Source of the DNA: Paraburkholderia solitsugae
GTDB taxonomy: Bacteria > Pseudomonadota > Gammaproteobacteria > Burkholderiales > Burkholderiaceae
Assembly: GCF_013177695.1 (NCBI RefSeq)
Contig: NZ_WOEY01000029.1
Span: forward strand, 1-64,000
DNA length: 64,000 nucleotides
Reading direction: 5' to 3'
Positions 20,221-30,561 of this stretch are shown here, one piece after another (position 1 is the first letter of the stretch; the number at the start of each line of letters is the position of its first letter). Under the pieces are notes generated by a model, which worked only from the letters and a program-made list of their open reading frames with translations, made no database searches and had not been told where the DNA came from. A program made the position numbers and the translations under genes.

Positions 20221-20685
20221 ATGCGAGTCAGCGACATTCTTAAAGTCAAAGGCAACACCCTTTTCACGGTTACGCCGGATACCACGCTGCACGACGCAGT
20301 CAATACCATGGCCGAGCACGATATCGGCTCGCTGGTCGTGATGGAATACGGCGACCTCGTCGGCATGCTGACGTTTCGCGAAATTATTCTGACCTTGAGC
20401 AAGCACCACGGCAGCCTCGGTACCTCCACGATCCGCAAGTTGATGGACGACCATCCGCTCACCTGCACGCCCGAGACGGACGTCAATGAGGTTCGTCGCA
20501 TGATGCTCGAGCACCACGTGCGCTATTTACCGGTAATGGAAAGCCGCACGCTGATGGGCGTGATCTCGTTCTACGACGTCGCGAAGGCGGTGGTCGAAGA
20601 GCAGGGCTTCGAAAACCGCATGCTGAAGGCCTACATCCGCGACTGGCCGGAAGAACAGCAGGAACAGCAACCGGCGCCGCGCTAA
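20221..20685 (+). CDS. CBS-domain protein
   Basis: A 154-residue protein made of two CBS motifs: about residues 1-60, with HDIGSLVVMEYGDLVGMLTF, and about 72-130, with HHVRYLPVMESRTLMGVISF. Such Bateman modules bind adenine nucleotides and regulate partners. No catalytic domain is attached. The start is preceded by GGAGACAGATC. It lies alone, upstream of a terminator-like hairpin and the MFS-acyltransferase gene. Its partner cannot be inferred from the neighbourhood. Confidence 0.88.
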   Translation: MRVSDILKVKGNTLFTVTPDTTLHDAVNTMAEHDIGSLVVMEYGDLVGMLTFREIILTLSKHHGSLGTSTIRKLMDDHPLTCTPETDVNEVRRMMLEHHVRYLPVMESRTLMGVISFYDVAKAVVEEQGFENRMLKAYIRDWPEEQQEQQPAPR

Positions 20686-20747
20686 CTAACGCGCGGTGGC
20701 TCACCGCGGCGCTCGCGCCGTTGCCGTGAGGGTGAAGATGCTGTCAA

Positions 20748-20775
20748 GGCGCGCGCGAAAGCGTGCGCTTTTTTT
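20748..20775 (+). terminator. Probable rho-independent terminator after the CBS gene
   Basis: GCGCGCGAAAGCGTGCGC followed by a run of seven T forms a short GC-rich hairpin with a small A-rich loop and a U tail, about 65 bases after the CBS stop codon. Pairing is slightly imperfect. Confidence 0.6.
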
Positions 20776-20847
20776 GTGCCCAGCCCGTTCCTGGCTATTT
20801 CCACCTCGTTGCTCTTTTAGCCCGTTTTTAGTCCGTTCCGGAATTTC

Positions 20848-22785
20848 ATGAGCGATCGTCCGTTACCTGCTGCCCGCCGTACCGCCCGCCCTCACGAGTC
20901 GCACGAGTCGCAGTTCCGCCTGCTCAGCCAGCGCCGCTTCGCGCCGTTTTTCTGGACCCAGTTCCTCGGCGCGATGAACGACAACGTCTTCAAGATCGGC
21001 TTCACGTCACTTGTGACGTATCAGGCGGCGCGCTTTTCCGGTGTCGATCCGAAAACGGCGGCGTTCCTGATCTCGGCGATTTTCATTCTGCCGTTCGTGC
21101 TGCTCTCGGCCACCTCCGGCCAGATCGCGGACAAGTACGACAAGGCGATGCTCACGCGCTTCGTCAAGAGCTTTGAAATCGTCGTGATGTTGATCGGCGG
21201 CGCGGGTTTCTGGCTGCATAGCGCGCCACTGCTGTATGCGTGCACGTTTCTGATGGGTGTCCATTCGACCGTGTTCGGACCGGTCAAGTATTCATACCTG
21301 CCGCAGCATCTGTCGAAGTCGGAACTGGTCGGCGGTAACGGCATGGTCGAGATGGGCACCTTCGTCGCGATCCTGATCGGCACGATCGTCGGCGGCGTGG
21401 GCGCGGGTTTCGTCGAGCATGGCGCTGTGGTGCTGGCCTGCGCATGTGTCGGGATTGCGCTGGTGGGGCGGCTGGTGTCGAACTTCGTGCCTGTCACGGC
21501 AGCGCCGCAGCCCGGCCTGAGCATCAACTGGAATCCGGTCAGCGAGACGTGGCGCAACCTGAAGCTCGCGCGCGAAAACCGCACGGTGTTTCTGAGCCTG
21601 CTGGGGATTTCCTGGCTGTGGTTCGTCGGCGCGACCTTTCTGTCTTCGTTTTTCAGTTTCGCGAAAAATGTGCTGTCAGCCGATCCGGACGTCGTGACTG
21701 TGCTGCTCGGCACGTTCTCGATCGGCATCGGCATTGGCTCGCTGCTGTGCGAAAAGCTCTCGAAGCGGCGCATCGAAATCGGCCTCGTGCCGCTCGGCTC
21801 GATCGGCATGAGCGTGTTCGCGATCGATCTGTTCTTCGCGAGTCATGCGTTGCCGGCCGCCGGGCATTTGCTGAGCGTTGGCGAATTTCTCGTGCGAGCT
21901 GCCCATTGGCGAGTGCTGGCCGATCTGTTTCTGCTGGCCATGTTCGGCGGCTTCTATAGCGTGCCGCTCTATGCGCTGATCCAGAGCCGCAGCCAGCCGA
22001 GCCACCGCGCGCGCATCATCGCCGCGAACAATATTCTGAATTCGCTGTTCATGATCGTCTCGGCGTTGATGGCTTTGGGGTTGACCGCGGCGGGCTTCAG
22101 CATTCCGGCGATTTTCCTCGTCACCGCGTTGCTGAACATTGTCGTCGCGACGTACATCTATTCACTCGTGCCCGAGTTTTTGCTGCGTTTTATCGCCTGG
22201 GTGCTGGTGCACACGTTCTACCGGATTCGTCTGGTGCATGCCGAACGGATTCCGGAAGAGGGCGCGGCCGTGCTGGTGTGCAACCACGTGAGCTTTGTCG
22301 ACGCGATCGTCATCATGGCCGAGAGCCCGCGGCCGATCCGCTTCGTGATGGACTATCAGATCTTCAAGTCGCCGTTCGCCGGCTGGGTGTTCCGCCATGC
22401 GAAGGCAATTCCGATCGCTCCCGCCCATCAGGATCCGGCGCTGCTGGCGCGCGCCTATGAGCGCTGCGCCGAGGCGCTCGCCGAGGGCGACCTGGTCTGC
22501 ATCTTCCCGGAAGGCAAGCTGACAACGACCGGCGAGATGAATCCGTTCCGCCACGGCGTGACCGAGATCATCCGCCGCACGCCGGCGCCGGTGATACCGA
22601 TGGCGCTGCGCGGACTGTGGGGCAGCGTGTTTTCGCGTGCCAACGACGCGCACTGGCCGCGGCCGATCCAGAAGGGTGTGATGAGCCGGCTGACGCTGGC
22701 GGTGGGTGAGCCGATCGATCCGGCAGAAGCGACGCCGGGGGTACTGCAGCAGATCGTCACCGAGTTGCGTGGGGCGCGGAAGTAG
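20848..22785 (+). CDS. MFS transporter fused to a PlsC-type acyltransferase (LplT-Aas-like)
   Basis: A 645-residue two-domain protein. The first 420 or so residues form a 12-helix major facilitator related to the lysophospholipid flippase LplT ([18 protein letters not shown] near residue 30; [12 protein letters not shown] near 147). The last 200 residues form a glycerolipid acyltransferase with the catalytic H-X4-D motif NHVSFVD and the substrate motif FPEGKLT. In E. coli LplT and Aas act together to flip and re-acylate lysophospholipids. This protein joins the transport and acyltransferase parts but lacks the acyl-ACP synthetase domain found at the C-terminus of Aas. Lysophospholipid salvage is inferred. 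Confidence 0.85.
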   Translation: MSDRPLPAARRTARPHESHESQFRLLSQRRFAPFFWTQFLGAMNDNVFKIGFTSLVTYQAARFSGVDPKTAAFLISAIFILPFVLLSATSGQIADKYDKAMLTRFVKSFEIVVMLIGGAGFWLHSAPLLYACTFLMGVHSTVFGPVKYSYLPQHLSKSELVGGNGMVEMGTFVAILIGTIVGGVGAGFVEHGAVVLACACVGIALVGRLVSNFVPVTAAPQPGLSINWNPVSETWRNLKLARENRTVFLSLLGISWLWFVGATFLSSFFSFAKNVLSADPDVVTVLLGTFSIGIGIGSLLCEKLSKRRIEIGLVPLGSIGMSVFAIDLFFASHALPAAGHLLSVGEFLVRAAHWRVLADLFLLAMFGGFYSVPLYALIQSRSQPSHRARIIAANNILNSLFMIVSALMALGLTAAGFSIPAIFLVTALLNIVVATYIYSLVPEFLLRFIAWVLVHTFYRIRLVHAERIPEEGAAVLVCNHVSFVDAIVIMAESPRPIRFVMDYQIFKSPFAGWVFRHAKAIPIAPAHQDPALLARAYERCAEALAEGDLVCIFPEGKLTTTGEMNPFRHGVTEIIRRTPAPVIPMALRGLWGSVFSRANDAHWPRPIQKGVMSRLTLAVGEPIDPAEATPGVLQQIVTELRGARK

Positions 22786-22848
22786 AGCCGCGGGATAACG
22801 GCCTGCCGATCGGGCCGGTAGCGCAAGCTGCGGCGTCAGGGAATTCGC

Positions 22849-22884
22849 GGTTGTGTCCCGGGTTGTGTGCCGCATTGTGTGCCG
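22849..22884 (+). repeat. Three tandem 12-bp repeats upstream of aroC
   Basis: GGTTGTGTCCCG, GGTTGTGTGCCG and CATTGTGTGCCG follow each other without a gap, about 150 bases before the aroC start. I see no gene here. The regular spacing may reflect a binding site array or simple slippage. Confidence 0.6.
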
Positions 22885-23030
22885 ATATGGCAGTCATTCC
22901 TGCGCGCCCACCTGCGGCCCCGCCCTGCCGGCGACTCGTCCGGAAGGCAAAGGCTCGTCGCGCGCTGCGGCCCTGGCCCCTTGAGGGCTGGCATAATAGT
23001 GCCTTCCCCGCATTTCTTTGGACGACGCCC

Positions 23031-24131
23031 ATGTCCGGCAACACGCTCGGTACGCTTTTCACTGTCACGACCTTCGGCGAATCGCACGGCCCCGCTATCG
23101 GCTGCGTGATCGACGGCTGCCCGCCGGGCATGGCGCTTGGCGAAGCCGACATCCAGCTCGAACTCGACCGCCGCAAGCCGGGCACGTCGCGCCACGTCAC
23201 GCAGCGCCAGGAAGAAGACAAGGTCGAGATCCTGTCGGGCGTGTTCGAAGGCCAGACCACCGGTGCGCCGATCGCGCTGCTGATCCGCAATACAGACCAG
23301 CGCAGCAAGGACTACGGCAATATCGCGGACACCTTCCGTCCCGGTCACGCCGACTACACCTACTGGCAGAAATACGGCATTCGCGACTATCGCGGCGGCG
23401 GCCGTTCGTCGGCTCGTCTGACTGCGCCTACGGTGGCTGCCGGCGCCGTTGCGAAGAAATGGCTGCGCGAAAAGTTCGGTACCGAGATCCGCGGCTACAT
23501 GGCGGCGCTCGGCGAGATCGACGTGCCGTTCGTCGACTGGGCGCATGTGCGTGAGAATCCGTTCTTCGTGCCGAATGCGGAGATCGTGCCGGAACTCGAA
23601 AGTTACATGGACGCGTTGCGCAAAGACGGCGACTCGATCGGCGCACGCATCAACGTAGTGGCTTCCGGTGTGCCGGTCGGGCTCGGCGAGCCGCTGTTCG
23701 ACCGCCTCGATGCGGACATCGCGCACGCCATGATGGGCATCAACGCGGTGAAGGGCGTCGAGATCGGCGCCGGATTCGCCAGCGTCGCGCAACGCGGTTC
23801 GGTGCATGGCGACGAGTTGACGCCGGAAGGCTTCGTCGGCAATCACGCGGGCGGCGTGCTCGGCGGTATTTCGACCGGGCAGGACATCACGGTGTCCATC
23901 GCGATCAAGCCGACTTCGAGCATCCGCACGCCGCGCCGCTCGATCAACAAGGCGGGCCAGCCGGTCATCGTCGAAACGTTCGGGCGCCACGACCCGTGCG
24001 TCGGCATCCGTGCCACGCCGATCGCCGAGTCCATGCTCGCGCTGGTGCTGATCGACCACGCGCTGCGCCACCGTGCGCAATGCGGCGATGTCGCCGTCAG
24101 CACGCCGAAGATCGCGGCGAGCGCGCCGTAA
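23031..24131 (+). CDS. aroC: Chorismate synthase
   Basis: Catalyses the last shikimate-pathway step, EPSP to chorismate, using reduced FMN. The 366-residue protein has all the diagnostic signatures: [20 protein letters not shown] at the N-terminus, [20 protein letters not shown] near residue 48, and [20 protein letters not shown] near 125. The start at 23031 gives the canonical MSGNTLG N-terminus; the open frame upstream has no family similarity. A TPR gene, now broken by an IS, begins 47 bases downstream on the same strand and may have been co-transcribed. Confidence 0.95.
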   Translation: MSGNTLGTLFTVTTFGESHGPAIGCVIDGCPPGMALGEADIQLELDRRKPGTSRHVTQRQEEDKVEILSGVFEGQTTGAPIALLIRNTDQRSKDYGNIADTFRPGHADYTYWQKYGIRDYRGGGRSSARLTAPTVAAGAVAKKWLREKFGTEIRGYMAALGEIDVPFVDWAHVRENPFFVPNAEIVPELESYMDALRKDGDSIGARINVVASGVPVGLGEPLFDRLDADIAHAMMGINAVKGVEIGAGFASVAQRGSVHGDELTPEGFVGNHAGGVLGGISTGQDITVSIAIKPTSSIRTPRRSINKAGQPVIVETFGRHDPCVGIRATPIAESMLALVLIDHALRHRAQCGDVAVSTPKIAASAP

Positions 24132-25453
24132 AGGGCGCGCTCTGAGCGTCCTCGTACTGCGCGCGCAGCATCGTCTCAATGACCGATACGAACATCGAGC
24201 CGGCAGATAGCCAACTCGCGGACCTGCGAGCGCGCGCCGCCGCGTCGCATGCCGGCGCGGCCGACTGCCTCGCGTTCGGACAAGCGCTGCTGGAACGCGC
24301 CGGCCGCGACAAGGCCCTTCGGCGCGAGGCGCTCGCGGCGCTGGTGCGCGCTTACCAGCTCGATCCCTCCTGCGAACCTACGCTGCTTCACACGATCGCG
24401 CAGACGGGCTTCATCGTGCGCGACTGGTCGCTGGTCGACTCCGCCACGGCGCTATTGCTCGCGCAAAACGCCGAAGACGCCAACGCGCTGATCTGGCGGG
24501 CAGCGGCCGTGCAACAGCGTGACGACTTCGAGTCGGCCGAGCGATTGCTGCGCGACGCGGTGCGCGCTGTGCCGGGCAATCCGGTGGCGCTTCACAAGCT
24601 CGCGTTGTGCATCAAGGAACAGGCGCGGTTTGCTGAAGCGGAAGCATTACTCAGGCAAGTGCTGGCGTTGTCGCCGAATAACGCGCATGCGCTGTTCGAT
24701 CTGTCGGAACTCGAAATCCGCACGGGACGTTTCGCCGAAGGCTGGGTGCATTACGAATCACGCGTCGCGTTCGCCGACGATTTGAACAAAGCGCAGCATG
24801 CGCTCGCTGCGATCAGTGCGCATTGGCAGGGCGAATCGCTGGAAGGCAAAACGCTGATCGTGTATGGCGAGCAAGGCAACGGCGACTGCCTTTGGGCGGT
24901 GCGCTTTCTGCCGCTGCTGGCGGAGCGGGCGCGACGCGAGGGCGGCCGGGTGATTTTTGGTCACGACGGACCATTGCGGCATCTATTCGAACGGATGCTG
25001 CCTGCTGACTTGCCGCTCGAAACGAGCCTTGAGACCCGGCCGGATTTCCATTGCGGGTTGATGAGCTTGCCACTGCGGCTTGGCGTCTTCGATGCAATGG
25101 GATGGGGTGCGCCGTATCTGAGCGCCGAACCCGAGCGTGCGCAGGCATGGCGCGAGCGGGTTCATGCGCACACGGCCGGCAAGCCGGGCAATCGCAACGT
25201 CGGTTTAGTGTGGAACGGCAATCCTGACCATATCCGCGATACGCGGCGGTCGGTGCCCGTCGAGCAACTCGAGCCGCTATTGAGCGTGCCGGGTGTGACC
25301 TGGTTTGCGTTGTCGCCTGGGCGCAGCCAGACGGTCGCGCAGTGGCGAACCAAGGGGCTCGATGTTGCCGACTTGACCCACCATTTTCAGTCCGGATTCG
25401 ACGATGTCGCCGCGTTGCTGGCGAATCTGGATCTGGTCGTCACGATCGATAGC

Positions 25454-27484
25454 CCGACTTTCGCTATTCGCGCCTGAAAGCCACCGTTTTTCGCCATTTC
25501 CTGACCCGACCGCAGTCGTAAGTCCTTGATTTGTTGTGTGGTGGTGCGCGGGGGACGGCGAAAATCGCTTGTAGTGAAGACCTTGGTCCTTGGCGTTGCG
25601 GCAGCGTGTTCCTACACTGTGCGCATGTTTCTCAAGCGCACCCAGCGGATCAAGGACGGCAAGACGCACCACTATTGGAGCGTGGTGGAGAACCGGCGTC
25701 TGATCAATGGCAAGGTGATGCAGCGTCAAGTGCTGTACCTGGGTGAGATCAACGACAGTCAGAAACTTGCCTGGCGCAAATCGATCGAGGTCTTTGACGA
25801 AGGCACCCGGCGTCAGGTCGCGCTGTTTGCAGATGATGCGCTGCCGGCTGATGACGCCAGGGCGATCGGCGTGCGGTTGAGCGAGATGCAGCTGAAGCGC
25901 CCGCGGCAGTGGGGGGCGTGCTGGCTGTCGTGTGTGCTATGGCAGCAGCTGGGCATGGACGAATTCTGGTCGGCACGCCTGCCGGCGTCGCGCAAAGGCA
26001 CCCGCTGGCTGCAAGTGCTGCAGACCCTGGTGGCGTATCGGCTGATCGATCCTGGCTCGGAGTGGCGCCTGCACCGGCACTGGTTCACATCGAGCGCGAT
26101 GGCGGATCTGCTGGACGCGGATTTTGCGCTGGCCGGCAAAGATACGCTGTATCGCTGCCTAGACAAGCTGCTGCCGCACAAGGATGCCCTGATGCTGTTT
26201 CTCAAGCAGCGCTGGGGCGAACTGTTCGGCGCCTCGTTCGACGTGCTGCTGTACGACCTGACCAGCACCTACTTTGAGAGCGACACACCGCGGGAAGCGC
26301 CGGACAAGCGTCAGTACGGCTACAGCCGCGACAAGCGCGGCGACTGTCGGCAGGTCGTGATCGGCCTGATCGTCACCCCGGAAGGCTTTCCGCTGAGCTA
26401 CGAAGTGCTGCCCGGCAACACCGCGGACTGCACCACACTATCGGATCTGCTCAGGCGCATCGAAGCCCGATACGGCAAGGCAAATCGGACGTGGGTCATG
26501 GACAGGGGAATCCCAACGGAAGAGACGCTCGCACAAATGCGCGAGATGGGCGCCTCGTATCTGGTGGGCACGCCCAAGGGTCGCCTGAGCAAACTGGAGC
26601 AGTCCTTCCTCTCAAAGTCGTGGGAGCGAATCCGGGACGGCGTGCACGTCAAGCGCCTGCCGCAGGACAGCGAAACCTACGTGCTAGCCGAGAGCGAGCA
26701 TCGCATCGGCAAGGAACGTGGCATGCGGCAACGCCGGCTCAAGCGCTATGTACAACGGCTCAAGCAATTGCAGGGGCAAGGCCTCACGCGTGATGAACTG
26801 CTCATGAAGGTGGGAGCGGCCAGACAGGACGCCGGGCGAGCCGCTTATCTGATCAGGCTGACGTTGCCACAAAGCCATGAGGCCGTGACGCCGGACACGT
26901 TCCACTTTGAGCTTGACCGCGCCAGGCTGCGCCGGACGCGACGCCGGGAAGGACGATACCTGCTGCGCACCAACCTGACAGGCCACGATCCGGGTCAGCT
27001 CTGGACCTTCTATACGCAGCTCACTGAGGTCGAACAGGCGTTCAAGGAACTTAAGCATGACTTATCAATACGGCCAATCTACCATTTCCGGGAAGAGCGC
27101 ATCGAAGCCCATATCTTCGTCGCTTTCCTGGCGTACTGTCTGCAGGTGACGCTGAAAAACCAGCTCAGGCGCGCAGCGCCGGGCCTGACACCGCGCGCAG
27201 TGCTGGAGAAATTCAAGACCATGCAGATGGTCGACGTTCATCTGCCGACCACTGACGGACGCGACCTGATCCTGTCTCGCTACACCCAGCCAGAACCAGA
27301 GCACCGCCTGCTGCTTGACCATTTGCGCCTGACCTTGCCCGCACAGCCACCGCCGAAAATCACGGCCCGGCCATCGCCAGTCGCCGCTACCAAAACGTAC
27401 GCCCTGTAGTGAAGACTGTTGATATGCACGTCATTTAAAATCAATGACTTGGCATCAGCCGAGGCCGCGAATAGCGAAAGTTGG
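25454..27484 (+). mobile_element. IS1634-type insertion sequence, complete
   Basis: A 2,031-bp element bounded by near-perfect inverted repeats: the left end reads CCGACTTTCGCTATTCGCG and the right end, reversed, CCAACTTTCGCTATTCGCG. It is flanked by an exact 6-bp direct repeat, GATAGC (25448-25453 and 27485-27490). It contains one intact transposase gene. The intact ends, intact transposase and clean duplication point to a recent insertion. Confidence 0.92.
25625..27409 (+). CDS. IS1634-family (IS4 superfamily) transposase
   Basis: A 594-residue DDE transposase. The first catalytic Asp is probably in LLYDLTSTYFES, the second in TWVMDRGIPTEE and the Glu in LTEVEQAFKELKHDLSIRP, the order and spacing of IS4/IS1634 enzymes. 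The ATG at 25625 (MFLKRTQRIKDGKTHHYW) matches the usual N-terminus of the family; the frame extends 33 codons further upstream without similarity. The gene is uninterrupted and lies wholly between the terminal repeats. Confidence 0.9.
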   Translation: MFLKRTQRIKDGKTHHYWSVVENRRLINGKVMQRQVLYLGEINDSQKLAWRKSIEVFDEGTRRQVALFADDALPADDARAIGVRLSEMQLKRPRQWGACWLSCVLWQQLGMDEFWSARLPASRKGTRWLQVLQTLVAYRLIDPGSEWRLHRHWFTSSAMADLLDADFALAGKDTLYRCLDKLLPHKDALMLFLKQRWGELFGASFDVLLYDLTSTYFESDTPREAPDKRQYGYSRDKRGDCRQVVIGLIVTPEGFPLSYEVLPGNTADCTTLSDLLRRIEARYGKANRTWVMDRGIPTEETLAQMREMGASYLVGTPKGRLSKLEQSFLSKSWERIRDGVHVKRLPQDSETYVLAESEHRIGKERGMRQRRLKRYVQRLKQLQGQGLTRDELLMKVGAARQDAGRAAYLIRLTLPQSHEAVTPDTFHFELDRARLRRTRRREGRYLLRTNLTGHDPGQLWTFYTQLTEVEQAFKELKHDLSIRPIYHFREERIEAHIFVAFLAYCLQVTLKNQLRRAAPGLTPRAVLEKFKTMQMVDVHLPTTDGRDLILSRYTQPEPEHRLLLDHLRLTLPAQPPPKITARPSPVAATKTYAL

Positions 27485-27826
27485 GATAGCGGGCCCGCGC
27501 ATCTGGCGGGCGCGCTCGGCGTGCCGACGTGTTTGATGATCGATCATGTGTCGGCATGGTTTTGGGGCGACGAATGGCGCACCGCGGCCTGGTACGATTC
27601 TATTGAGCTCTTTCGACAGCCTGAGATTGGCGCGTGGGCGCCGGTGCTGGCTAAAGTGCGAGAGCGGATTGAAATGATGCGGGGCGTCTGAGCTTTTTGC
27701 TTTGCGGTGGCGTTGGCAATACACCTGTAGCGGATGCCGCTTTGTCTTTTACCTGCTCGGAGCAATTGACCGCGTGCCGCGCGCGGACAGACATACAAGC
27801 TCCGCGCACGGCAAACAAGCACCGAA

Positions 27827-29500
27827 TCACATATTCGGATAGTTAGGACCGCCGCCACCTTCAGGCGTCACCCAGACGATATTCTGGGTCGGGTCCTTGA
27901 TATCGCAGGTCTTGCAATGCACGCAGTTCTGCGCGTTGATCACCAGCCGCTCGCTGCCATCATCGTTCTTCACGAACTCATACACCGCAGCCGGGCAGTA
28001 GCGCGATTCCGGACCGGCATAGGTCTGCCAGTTCACGTTCACTGGCACCGAAGGATCTTTCAGCGTCAGGTGAGCCGGCTGATTCTCTTCATGGTTGGTG
28101 TTCGAGATGAACACTGAAGACAACCGGTCAAACGTCAGCTTGCCATCCGGCTTCGGATAGACAATCTGCTTGCACTGCGAAGCAGGCTTCAACATCTCGT
28201 GATCGGAATGCTGGTGATGCAGCGTCCAGGGCACATTGCCGCCCAGCAGCTTCTGCTCGATGCCGACCATCAGGGTACCGAGGTACAGACCCTTGCTCAT
28301 CCACTGCTTGAAGTTGCGCGCGCGATGCAGTTCCGTGTGCAGCCACGACGTCTTGAAGCTCTCCGGATAGGCCGTGAGTTCATCGCTGGTGCGTCCGGCC
28401 TGCACGGCTTCAAACGCAGCGTCAGCCGCCAGCATGCCGGTCTTGATCGCCGCATGCGAGCCCTTGATCCGCGAGGCGTTCAGGAAGCCCGCATCGTCAC
28501 CGACCAGCGCACCACCCGGGAACACCAGCTTCGGCAGCGACAGCAGGCCACCCGCGGTGATCGCCCGCGCGCCGTACGACACCCGCTTGCCGCCTTCCAG
28601 AATCGCGCGGATGGCAGGATGCGTCTTGTAACGCTGGAATTCCTCGAACGGCGACAGGTACGGGTTCGTGTAGCCGAGGCCGACCACGAAGCCCACCACC
28701 ACCTGGTTGTTGTCCATGTGATAGAGGAACGAGCCGCCGTACGTGTCGTTCTCCAGCGGCCAGCCGGCGGTGTGCATCACCAGACCCGGCTTGTGCTTCG
28801 CCGGATCGATTTCCCACAGTTCCTTGATGCCGATGCCGTGGACCTGCGGATCGACGCCTTCGCGCAGCTTGAATTTGGCGTTCAGTTGACGGCCCAGATG
28901 CCCGCGCGCGCCTTCGCAGAAGAGCGTGTATTTCGCGTGCAGTTCCATGCCGAGCTGGAAGTTCTCGGTCGGCTCGCCGTCCTTGCCGATGCCCAGATTG
29001 CCGGTCGCGACGCCTTTGACCGAGCCATCGTCGTTATACAAAATCTCCGCAGCAGGAAACCCCGGGAAAATCTCGACGCCGAGCGCCTCGGCCTGCTGAC
29101 CCAGCCAGCGCGTGACGTTCGCGAGGCTGATCACATAGTTGCCGTGGTTCTTGAAGTTCTCCGGCAGCGCCCAGGTCGGCACGCTCTTCGAACCGGTTTC
29201 GGTCAGGAACAGGAACTTGTCTTCGGTCACGTCCACCGTCAGCGGCGCGCCTTTTTCCTTCCAGTCCGGGATCAGTTCGGTGATCGCGCGCGGATCCATC
29301 ACCGCGCCCGACAGGATATGCGCCCCGATCTCCGAGCCTTTTTCCAGTACGCACACGCCAATCTCGACGCCTTTTTCAGCCGCCAGCTGCTTCAGGCGGA
29401 TCGCCGCGGACAGGCCGGCCGGGCCGCCGCCGACGATCACGACGTCGTATTCCATCGACTCGCGTGGACCGTATTGCTCAATGAGACTTGCGGGGGTCAT
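27827..29500 (-). CDS. Electron transfer flavoprotein-ubiquinone oxidoreductase
   Basis: Passes electrons from ETF, reduced by acyl-CoA dehydrogenases, to the quinone pool at the inner membrane. The 557-residue length is standard. The FAD-binding motif DVVIVGGGPAGLSAAIRLK is near the N-terminus, and the C-terminal domain supplies the 4Fe-4S cluster ligands in SRYCPAAVYEF and INAQNCVHCKTCDIKDP. The start at 29500 has a GAGGAG ribosome-binding site. It would serve the acyl-CoA dehydrogenases encoded near the right end of the window. Confidence 0.93.
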   Translation of the reverse strand: MTPASLIEQYGPRESMEYDVVIVGGGPAGLSAAIRLKQLAAEKGVEIGVCVLEKGSEIGAHILSGAVMDPRAITELIPDWKEKGAPLTVDVTEDKFLFLTETGSKSVPTWALPENFKNHGNYVISLANVTRWLGQQAEALGVEIFPGFPAAEILYNDDGSVKGVATGNLGIGKDGEPTENFQLGMELHAKYTLFCEGARGHLGRQLNAKFKLREGVDPQVHGIGIKELWEIDPAKHKPGLVMHTAGWPLENDTYGGSFLYHMDNNQVVVGFVVGLGYTNPYLSPFEEFQRYKTHPAIRAILEGGKRVSYGARAITAGGLLSLPKLVFPGGALVGDDAGFLNASRIKGSHAAIKTGMLAADAAFEAVQAGRTSDELTAYPESFKTSWLHTELHRARNFKQWMSKGLYLGTLMVGIEQKLLGGNVPWTLHHQHSDHEMLKPASQCKQIVYPKPDGKLTFDRLSSVFISNTNHEENQPAHLTLKDPSVPVNVNWQTYAGPESRYCPAAVYEFVKNDDGSERLVINAQNCVHCKTCDIKDPTQNIVWVTPEGGGGPNYPNM

Positions 29501-29690
29501 TGATGCTCCTCTTCTTACCGTTAGAATGCCTTTTCGGGATCGTATTGTGGGCGATGGTCTCCGCCACTGCAACCCGATGAGCAGAGATTAGCACGATCGT
29601 TCTATTTCTGTGATACGGTATGACCCGCAGTGCCGGTCCTACCGCACCCATCAACCGCGTCTGTAACAACAACCGAACAAGGGAACGACA

Positions 29691-30467
29691 ATGGGCCGTT
29701 CGATCAATCTGGAAGGCAAAGTCGCGCTGATCACCGGCGCCTCGAGCGGGTTGGGGAAGCGCTTTGCTCAGGTATTGTCGCAGGCGGGCGCCAAGGTCGT
29801 GCTGGCGAGTCGCCGCACCGAGCGTCTGAAGGAGTTGCGCGCCGAGATCGAAGCCTCCGGCGGCGCGGCGCACGTTGTCTCGCTCGACGTCACGGATTAC
29901 CAGAGCATCAAATCAGCCGTCGCTCACGCGGAAACCGAGGCGGGCACGATCGACATTCTGGTGAACAATTCAGGCGTGTCGACCACGCAGAAGCTCACGG
30001 AAGTCACGCCAGCCGATTTCGAATACGTGTTCGACACTAACACACGCGGCGCCTTCTTCGTCGCCCAGGAAGTCGCCAAGCGCATGATCATGCGCGGCGG
30101 CAACGCGCAGAAGCCGTCATACCGGATCATCAATATCGCGTCGATGGCGGGCTTGCGCGTGCTGCCGCAGATCGGCCTGTACTCGATGAGCAAGGCCGCC
30201 GTCGTTCATATGACGAAAGCCATGGCGCTGGAATGGGGCAAGCACGGCATCAACGTGAACGCCATCTGCCCGGGCTATATCGATACTGAGATCAACCATC
30301 ATCACTGGTCGACCGAGCAGGGGCAGAAGCTGGTCTCGCTGCTGCCGCGTCACCGTGTCGGCAAGCCGGAGGATCTGGACGGGCTGTTGCTGCTGCTGGC
30401 GGCCGACGAATCGCAGTTCATCAATGGCTCGGTGATCGCCGCCGACGATGGGTTCGGGATCGCCTGA
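29691..30467 (+). CDS. Short-chain dehydrogenase/reductase (SDR)
   Basis: A 258-residue classical SDR with the NAD(P)-binding TGASSGLGKRF, the NNSG motif, the catalytic Ser in IINIASMAG and the YSMSKAA Tyr/Lys pair. It is probably a 3-oxoacyl or 3-hydroxyacyl reductase, since a 4-hydroxybenzoyl-CoA-type thioesterase gene follows within 95 bases on the same strand and ETF-QO is divergent upstream. This is consistent with fatty-acid metabolism, but the substrate is not shown by sequence. Confidence 0.88.
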   Translation: MGRSINLEGKVALITGASSGLGKRFAQVLSQAGAKVVLASRRTERLKELRAEIEASGGAAHVVSLDVTDYQSIKSAVAHAETEAGTIDILVNNSGVSTTQKLTEVTPADFEYVFDTNTRGAFFVAQEVAKRMIMRGGNAQKPSYRIINIASMAGLRVLPQIGLYSMSKAAVVHMTKAMALEWGKHGINVNAICPGYIDTEINHHHWSTEQGQKLVSLLPRHRVGKPEDLDGLLLLLAADESQFINGSVIAADDGFGIA

Positions 30468-30561
30468 ACGCGGCTTTGGGCCGCCGTTGGGGGCCTGATG
30501 GGATTTTTGCGCCGGCCCGCGCGCCGGCTTCAACCTGGTTTCAACCCGTTAAAGAAGGACG

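Larger units (their letters stand above)
24179..27691 (+). pseudogene. TPR / glycosyltransferase-9-like protein, split by an IS element
   Basis: The reading frame runs from 24179 to the IS boundary at 25453 and resumes at 27491 after one copy of the 6-bp duplication. Together they encode a 491-residue protein. The N-terminal third is made of TPR-like helices (for example ANALIWRAAAVQQRDDFESA). The C-terminal part resembles ADP-heptose:LPS transferase-like domains in TPR proteins (GKTLIVYGEQGNGDCLWAVR, NVGLVWNGNPDH, and DLVVTIDS joined to GPAHLAGALGVPTCLM). The insertion falls inside the conserved TIDSGPAHLAGALG motif, so the truncated first part (about 432 codons with the IS-derived tail) is probably inactive. 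Confidence 0.88.

Noticed and set aside
22836..24179. Long minus-strand open frame (447 codons) opposite aroC
   Set aside because: It is a shadow of the GC-rich aroC codons: Arg/Asp/His-rich, no family motifs, no ribosome-binding site, while the plus strand encodes complete chorismate synthase.
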